Positions 59,097 through 64,000 of a stretch of 64,000 bases of DNA are shown in pieces; the first letter of the stretch is position 1; every line of letters begins with the position of its first letter. A program made the translations under genes and the position numbers. The stretch is from Candidatus Anderseniibacteriota bacterium (GTDB lineage Bacteria > Patescibacteria > Andersenbacteria > UBA10190). Under the pieces are notes generated by a model. The model saw nothing but the letters and a program-made list of their open reading frames with translations. It was not told the DNA's origin and searched no databases. Where the stretch lies: assembly GCA_021414205.1 (NCBI GenBank), contig JAIOOW010000003.1, positions 1-64,000 of the forward strand. Reading direction: 5' to 3'.

Positions 59097-60923
59097 TTAC
59101 GCATTAGCGCTCAACTCTTTCTTTGCAGCCTCAATGGCAAGGATTTGTTGCGGATCGGATGTAATAATCTGGTCTTCTGCATAGCTTGCCACAACTTTGA
59201 TTGCCACGTGCTTGAGCCCCGCAAAGAAAATACCCTCTCCTACGTCGCTTTCCAGTAACCTGAACTTTTCGTGGTCCGTTAAGTAGAATACTTCAGATAG
59301 AGTATCGATTGCTGCCGGAGATTGTCGCAACAAGAGCTGAATAGATGAATTCGTCACAATCGGCTTGCCGTACTTTGATGCCAAGAAGTCGGAAATGTCT
59401 TGCGTAATCGTTGTTACTCCCAAATAGTACTTGCGGGCGCGTTTTGCCATAGAGAATAAGAATTTCGCAGATTCTTCGTTGCGCATCATGATCCAGGCTT
59501 CGTCTACGACGAGGATTCGTCGCTTTAATTGGCTTCGAACACGGTTCCAAATGAATCCGAGTACTACATACATGGCAATCGGCCGCAATTCTTCTTCCAT
59601 GTCTCGGATATTAAATACGATGCACGCTTGATCAAGGTCGATATTGGTTGCTCGGTTAAATACTCCTGCAAATGTACCTTCTACGAAGCGCTGTAAGCGC
59701 ACCGCAACGTTCTTTCCACCTTCCATTTCTTTCGTAATGTTGTAAAAATCTTGCAGAGTTGGTACTTCTGGATTTTTCCAACGCGCACCGCGTGTAATAT
59801 CTTTTAATGCATACGTTTCCCAAAGACCAGAGTCAACGATGGATTGCTCCTCTGCAGAAAGTCCATCGACCATCAAGGAAATTAGACCGATTAAGCGCGT
59901 AATATTTTCTCGTAAGGCAGATTCCGGATTTTCGTCTTCAGCTAATTCCGGTAAATCGAACGGATTGATGCGATGATCGGATGCGATAGCGATTTGCAGA
60001 TACGCTCCCCCTACGGCTTCCGCGAGGTATCTGTATTCTTGCTCAGGGTCGATGACGATAACTTCGGTACCAAACATCATACTTCTTAATATTTCCAGTT
60101 TTACGGTATAGCTTTTCCCGGCACCGGATTTTGCGAAGATGACCATATTGGCATTTTCTAGGCTAAACCTGTCGAACAATACCAAGCTGCTGTTATGCAG
60201 GTTGATTCCGTACAGCACTCCCGTATTGCTTGTAAGGTCCGAGCTTACGAACGGGAAGCTGGTAGAGAGCGGCGACGTGTTCATGTTCGTATTTACGGCC
60301 AAGTTATCGTGTCCGAGCGGTAATGTAGAGGTAAACGCCTGCTCCATTTGGAATAGCGCCGGCTTTGCGTAGATAAGGCGCCCTTCGAGCAATACCTCAA
60401 CTTGAGAGAGGATGTCATCCAATTCTTCCTCCGTATTTGCATACACCGTAATATAGAGGCCGTACTGATAAAAGCGCTCTGTCCCCTGCACTAAGCGGTC
60501 TCGGAGCTCTTCAATGTCTTGGTATGCTGTTTCGAGCTGCGGATCGCGTACCTTTCCTTGCTCCTGCTGCATCGTAATAGATGTAGATACTTGAGTAATG
60601 CGCTTTCTAAGCTCTTTTAAGATGGTTGCAGAGTCTTGCGGATAAATAAACATTGCAACGTCGAATTCCACGTCAAAATTTACGATAGAGGCAAACCAAT
60701 TCGTATCTAGGTATCGCGGATAGGTTGTTACGTAGATTGTTGTGGCAAATTTGCCGTCTATTTCCAACGACTTTGTCTTCACTTTGAATCCTGATGGGGC
60801 TATCAGGTCGCGAAGCGATGATACTCCTTTCTCGAATTGATCCATAACGGCCTTATCTTCTTTGCTGATCGGGGCAGTTGGTGTACCCGTCTTTTTTTGT
60901 GGGAATAGAGAGGGGAATTTCAT
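59097..60923 (-). CDS. VirB4-family secretion ATPase
   Basis: 608 residues. The N-terminal VirB4 domain (to about residue 250) is followed by Walker A FAKSGAGKSYTVKL, IVIDPEQEYRYLAEAVGG, Walker B RILVVDEAWIMM and TTITQDISDFL. This is the ATPase that powers pilus assembly and substrate transfer in type IV secretion. It is coupled by ATGA to a separate N-terminal-like protein. The pair plus PrgI and a VirB6-like protein is the minimal Gram-positive-type apparatus. Confidence 0.92.
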   Translation of the reverse strand: MKFPSLFPQKKTGTPTAPISKEDKAVMDQFEKGVSSLRDLIAPSGFKVKTKSLEIDGKFATTIYVTTYPRYLDTNWFASIVNFDVEFDVAMFIYPQDSATILKELRKRITQVSTSITMQQEQGKVRDPQLETAYQDIEELRDRLVQGTERFYQYGLYITVYANTEEELDDILSQVEVLLEGRLIYAKPALFQMEQAFTSTLPLGHDNLAVNTNMNTSPLSTSFPFVSSDLTSNTGVLYGINLHNSSLVLFDRFSLENANMVIFAKSGAGKSYTVKLEILRSMMFGTEVIVIDPEQEYRYLAEAVGGAYLQIAIASDHRINPFDLPELAEDENPESALRENITRLIGLISLMVDGLSAEEQSIVDSGLWETYALKDITRGARWKNPEVPTLQDFYNITKEMEGGKNVAVRLQRFVEGTFAGVFNRATNIDLDQACIVFNIRDMEEELRPIAMYVVLGFIWNRVRSQLKRRILVVDEAWIMMRNEESAKFLFSMAKRARKYYLGVTTITQDISDFLASKYGKPIVTNSSIQLLLRQSPAAIDTLSEVFYLTDHEKFRLLESDVGEGIFFAGLKHVAIKVVASYAEDQIITSDPQQILAIEAAKKELSANA

Positions 60924-61621
60924 AGAGCGGGTTCCGTTTCTTCTACTTTTAAATCAGTCACATTGCGCAATTTCTGATTTCGCGATGTTGTTGGGTTGAA
61001 GTAGTTGTAAAATAACTCAATTAATTCCTGCGTTTTAAGCGGCACCACGCGCAAGCCAATTCCTCGAAGGCCGATTGCGATCTGCTCTACTCGGTGGAGA
61101 ATCTGTGTCTTATTGTGCTCAAACTCAACGTCGTTCATTTTGAGATTCCCAGTTGCGCCCTTGGCCCCTTTCGTAATTCTGCCGAATGTCCCCTCTTTCT
61201 TGCTCTGGGATACGGAGAATGGAATGGTTACAAAGAACGTTTTGGTCATGATATTACTTCCTTTTACGAGTTCTCCGATGAAGTTGATATATTCGGTCAT
61301 CTGTAAATGCAGTAACTCGTTTTTTTGCAGATCCCTAAGGCGTTTTACTTCTTCTAAATAGGCCGTAATATCCATTTTTCGAGAAGAAACGGTGAGCTGG
61401 ATGGAGAAGTCCAATGAATTAATAAATTCCTGATATGCGTAGATGATAGCGTTCTGTTCTTCCTCTGATTTTAATGCGAAATTTACGGAAGAGATCATGA
61501 GCACGCTTCGCATTGTTCCGTCGTTCAAAATTAAAATTCCATCTCGAATCTCCGAAATTTTAATGAGCGATTGGCTTGCACGCCCTTTGCTCGAAGGATT
61601 AAGCATGTCGAAGATTGCCAT
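60920..61621 (-). CDS. Separate TraC/VirB4 N-terminal-like protein
   Basis: 233 residues with no Walker motif. ISEIRDGILILNDGTMRSVLMI and the following alternating strands and helices resemble the N-terminal region of TraC/VirB4 ATPases. It is joined to the VirB4 gene by an ATGA overlap, which is normal coupling and not a frameshift, since VirB4 downstream has its own complete N-terminal domain. It may form a regulatory or docking partner. It has its own strong promoter. Confidence 0.75.
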   Translation of the reverse strand: MAIFDMLNPSSKGRASQSLIKISEIRDGILILNDGTMRSVLMISSVNFALKSEEEQNAIIYAYQEFINSLDFSIQLTVSSRKMDITAYLEEVKRLRDLQKNELLHLQMTEYINFIGELVKGSNIMTKTFFVTIPFSVSQSKKEGTFGRITKGAKGATGNLKMNDVEFEHNKTQILHRVEQIAIGLRGIGLRVVPLKTQELIELFYNYFNPTTSRNQKLRNVTDLKVEETEPAL

Positions 61622-61629
61622 ACGGGTGC

Positions 61630-61638
61630 ATTATACCA
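61630..61638 (-). promoter_or_regulatory. Extended -10 TGGTATAAT, 8 bases before the 61621 ATG
   Basis: Minus strand TGG TATAAT, then GCACCCGT, then ATG. A consensus -10 plus the TGn extension makes this one of the strongest promoter matches in the window. It would drive the TraC-like and VirB4 genes independently of the upstream PrgI. Confidence 0.65.
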
Positions 61639-61645
61639 CAGCCTG

Positions 61646-62089
61646 CTATTTGGGTTCTTCGGCTAATGGATCTTCAATATCTTCCGTGCTGACATTTCCT
61701 TTTGTATCGAGCGATTGCGCAATTGCATCGAGCGATGAAGATTCCCGCTCAGCCTTCGCAGTTGTGCGCACGGCGTCCCATTCATCGTCTACAATCTTGA
61801 ACGGTTCAACCTTTTGTCTGCGCCATACGTATAGCTGGCCTTTTGATATATATGAAAATCCTGCAAGTATGACGGCGCCGAATGATTTGCCGTATATTTT
61901 TACATGAGCAAACACTGCTGCAATGCCTAGGACGGGCAGTGCAATCGTGATAAATAGCGATAAGTCGGAGTAAATATATACTGGCACAAGTAACATGCAC
62001 GCAACGATGTACATGATGAATTGCTTGAGCGTAAATGGACCGATAATCTTGTCCTCGATGTCCGTAAATTGTGGTACTTGAAATCGCAT
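61646..62089 (-). CDS. PrgI-family membrane protein
   Basis: 147 residues. MRFQVPQFTDIEDKIIGPFT followed by two close helices (about residues 25-70) and a polar tail is the PrgI pattern (PF12666). It is found next to VirB4 in conjugation-like systems of Gram-positives and CPR, where it may replace VirB3. It lies 3 bases after the upstream soluble protein gene. Confidence 0.85.
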   Translation of the reverse strand: MRFQVPQFTDIEDKIIGPFTLKQFIMYIVACMLLVPVYIYSDLSLFITIALPVLGIAAVFAHVKIYGKSFGAVILAGFSYISKGQLYVWRRQKVEPFKIVDDEWDAVRTTAKAERESSSLDAIAQSLDTKGNVSTEDIEDPLAEEPK

Positions 62090-62092
62090 GGG

Positions 62093-62815
62093 CTATGGTC
62101 TACGTGTTGGAGGTAATGGAAACTGTGGCTTCGGCGGAATTGAAGGAGGTGTAGGCGCCACCCTCGGTAAAGCCGAGGGGCGAGATGGTGTCGTTGGTCG
62201 TTGAGATAAATCCACAGTCCTATTCCCCGGCATTAGTTTTTTTTGCACTGGCCTTGCCGGCAAATCTTTTTGTTCGGGCCGTGCGTTTAATTCTTTTAAG
62301 TCGAGTACATTCTTTGCTCCGCGAAGTCTGGATGGTGTAGTTGGGATGGTGTTCACATTAGGTGTTCGATTATTATTTTCAACGTTTTGATTTGGTAATG
62401 AATCCAGCTTTTTCTGCGCGGGAGCAGTTGATGGTCCGGATGACTGTTGTGCCCAAAACGCATCGAGCTCCCCCTGTATCGGGGCAAATAAATCCTGATC
62501 GATTTCGGAGGCAAGATTTAGTGCAATATCCATACCTACGCCGGTTTTTTGGGCAATGAGCGTACTTAAGTCGCTAATATTCTTGTTTCCGATAAATACT
62601 TCAAGAATCGAAAGCGCGATTTTGGGCGCATCGTCTGGTGTTATTTTAGACCCTTTTGTTAACCCCCTGATATATGCTCCAGTATCATCAGAGAAAGCCA
62701 CGTCTCTAATTTTCTCGGGTGCAGCAATGATTTTACTTAAGTACCCGGAGCGCCGATCTTCTGGCAGTAATATTACTGAGTTTGCTGGTATTGTTGAGAA
62801 TAATAATGTGTCCAT
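62093..62815 (-). CDS. Soluble protein of the secretion operon with Pro-rich tail
   Basis: 240 residues. A helical N-terminal domain (to about residue 125; LPEDRRSGYLSKIIAAPEK) is followed by a long Pro/Arg/Gln-rich low-complexity tail ending in PPTRRP. No membrane helix. It lies between VirB6-like and PrgI genes. The opening helices could bind a channel part or substrate. Not recognised. Confidence 0.6.
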   Translation of the reverse strand: MDTLLFSTIPANSVILLPEDRRSGYLSKIIAAPEKIRDVAFSDDTGAYIRGLTKGSKITPDDAPKIALSILEVFIGNKNISDLSTLIAQKTGVGMDIALNLASEIDQDLFAPIQGELDAFWAQQSSGPSTAPAQKKLDSLPNQNVENNNRTPNVNTIPTTPSRLRGAKNVLDLKELNARPEQKDLPARPVQKKLMPGNRTVDLSQRPTTPSRPSALPRVAPTPPSIPPKPQFPLPPTRRP

Positions 62816-62824
62816 AGAGAAAAG

Positions 62825-64000
62825 TTATTTTTTGAGATCAGCAACTGTTTTGGCGATTTTTTCCATAGTCATAGTCTTTTCTTTATCGTTTATGTCCTTA
62901 GAGTCAAGTATTGCTGTTTGAAGCTTGGCCATATCTTTTGGTTTTAGACTAGCAACGTAGTCTTTATTGCCAGCAATTGCATTACGACGTGATTGGCCAC
63001 CCTTATTCATAATGAATTCAACGTTTGTATCACCAAGTGCTTTTAATACATGGCCCTTTGAAAGCTCGCTCGGGAGAAGCTCCGCCTTTGTTGTGATGTC
63101 GTCGGGCTTCGTAAGCGTGCCTAATGCCTTAATGTCAGCTACTTCCTTATTCACTTTTGTATTCAGTCCACTTGTTAAGCTATTTCCGAAGCTTGACCCT
63201 AGGGTCGACTTACCTTTTAGAAGCTTACCTTCCTTGTCACGCAGATCGTATCCTAAGCCCTCTCTAATCTTTTTAATCGCGCTATTGCCCTTGAGGTTGT
63301 CTTTAGCTGAACCAAGAAAGTCTCCAGCCTGCTGACGCGCTCCCGTATACCCCATCTGAGCTAGTCCAGCCCCACCTGCCGCTAGAACACCAGCTCCGAC
63401 TCCCCCGGTCATTACGCCAACGCCAAGCCCGATTGCCTTCTTCGGGTTCTTGCGTGCCCATGCGCCTGTTTTATTTGCGAAGCCCATCGCAACATCCGAT
63501 CCGACTCCTGCCACTCTTTTGCCCGCATAATTTGCGATGAAGAATAGCGCGATCACTACGATGAAATGCAGCATGGCATTGAATGAAGTTTGCCAAGAAG
63601 TGTCGGTAGTTACGTCGCTGGGCAATTCCGGCGAAATATTTTGCACCTGAATAATAATTAAGAGGAAAAAGAACACGATTGGGCCATATAAAACCCATTT
63701 GATAAACATTCCCCACCATGCAGACGCGTATCCAGACGTTTTCGGAAGGGCAAAGGCAAGGTATGCGAGAGGAGAAACCATGAGGAGCATAATAAGGGCG
63801 ATATATCGAACGAATAGGTTGATGGCGATGATGCCCATGCCAGCCGTTAATGCAATCGTAAAGAAACTTTGCTGAATGAGGCGCGACATAATAGCAATAA
63901 AATTACTGTTTGTGCCCGGGTCTTGTAACCCGGCCACTTTTTCGTTAACAATTTCACTTCTTTCAATTAACTTTGCCGTGAAATTTTTCGCCGTTACTTG
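62825..64000 (-). CDS. VirB6/TrbL-like channel protein, 5' end beyond the right edge
   Basis: 391 residues are visible and the frame stays open to the right edge; an apparent GTG start at 63937 is not needed. Helices lie at about visible residues 45-75, 77-95, 100-125 and 145-165 (AIMSRLIQQSFFTIALTAGM, LLMVSPLAYLAFALP, YGPIVFFFLLIII). A Gly/Lys-rich and then charged soluble C-terminus follows. The arrangement fits the VirB6/TrbL polytopic channel protein. It begins the operon part seen here, 9 bases before the next gene. Confidence 0.8.
   Translation of the reverse strand, partial: QVTAKNFTAKLIERSEIVNEKVAGLQDPGTNSNFIAIMSRLIQQSFFTIALTAGMGIIAINLFVRYIALIMLLMVSPLAYLAFALPKTSGYASAWWGMFIKWVLYGPIVFFFLLIIIQVQNISPELPSDVTTDTSWQTSFNAMLHFIVVIALFFIANYAGKRVAGVGSDVAMGFANKTGAWARKNPKKAIGLGVGVMTGGVGAGVLAAGGAGLAQMGYTGARQQAGDFLGSAKDNLKGNSAIKKIREGLGYDLRDKEGKLLKGKSTLGSSFGNSLTSGLNTKVNKEVADIKALGTLTKPDDITTKAELLPSELSKGHVLKALGDTNVEFIMNKGGQSRRNAIAGNKDYVASLKPKDMAKLQTAILDSKDINDKEKTMTMEKIAKTVADLKK

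Noticed and set aside
60915..60925. Possible frameshift splitting one VirB4 gene in two
   Set aside because: The VirB4 gene has its own full N-terminal domain and the junction is a plain ATGA overlap, so two genes are more likely than a broken one.
1..64000. UGA recoded as glycine, as in Gracilibacteria
   Set aside because: TGA ends several frames at expected places, for example ATGA junctions at 38631 and 53557, and conserved proteins show no internal TGA.
1..64000. CRISPR array, insertion sequence or transposase
   Set aside because: No regularly spaced repeats, terminal inverted repeats or transposase frames were found; the only long repeat is the 141-bp pair.

Overview
The window looks like a chromosomal segment of a Patescibacteria (CPR) bacterium, probably a Parcubacteria-type lineage. 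The evidence is a dense gene layout with many 0-4 base junctions, short versions of housekeeping proteins (sigma-70, YebC, DciA, L34), an EF-P with an unusual loop, many one-pass membrane proteins of unknown function, a PilB ATPase, and a PrgI/VirB4/VirB6-type secretion locus. TAA, TAG and TGA all act as stops, so UGA recoding as in Gracilibacteria is not supported. The exact phylum cannot be fixed from this window.

Layout. 1-2.6 kb: surface or secreted proteins on the minus strand (thrombospondin type 3 calcium repeats, a possible cupredoxin-like fold). 2.6-7 kb: GH1 glycosidase, a short sigma-70 factor, EF-P, a tiny zinc-ribbon protein and a YgjP-like peptidase. 7-13.3 kb: a nonulosonic (sialic-like) acid cluster with CMP-sugar synthetase, YhcH, aldo/keto reductase, SDR, methyltransferase and a NeuB-SAF-TIM-barrel fusion. 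13.3-24 kb: beta-CASP nuclease, a large membrane protein, GDP-6-deoxyhexose synthesis (gmd and a reductase), truB, a DUF475 transporter-like protein, rpsT, holA and a DUF3048 protein. 24-37 kb: TraD-like ATPase, polA, tsaE, a degenerate DHH protein, pilB, yvcK, a lamin-tail surface protein and ruvB. 36.9-37.0 kb: a structured RNA candidate with its own promoter. 37-44.3 kb: a beta-helix-like protein, a short yebC, ruvC, a PKD-7TM protein, an ATP-grasp/retropepsin fusion and a class A PBP. 44.3-51.2 kb: the origin region exo-dciA-recF-dnaN-oriC-dnaA-rpmH-rnpA-yidD-yidC-jag. 51.2-57.5 kb: a surface polysaccharide operon with a flippase, three GT2 enzymes and two polymerase/ligase-like proteins. 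57.5-64 kb: a type IV secretion-like operon read on the minus strand, whose last, pilin-like gene is split by a 362-bp segment bounded by a 141-bp perfect direct repeat.

Three signals stand out. First, most operon-leading genes have a -10 hexamer 6-8 bases before the ATG and no Shine-Dalgarno, which implies mainly leaderless mRNAs. The one clear exception is the 45-residue zinc-ribbon gene with a perfect Shine-Dalgarno. Second, the direct repeat in the pilin-like locus is placed so that recombination between its copies would restore one continuous reading frame. Third, an ATP-grasp ligase fused to a retropepsin-like protease sits between a PKD-7TM protein and a peptidoglycan synthase, suggesting a surface amide-ligation/proteolysis module. 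G/C strand composition flips between dnaN and dnaA on genes of the same orientation, which places the replication origin at about 47.4-47.7 kb.
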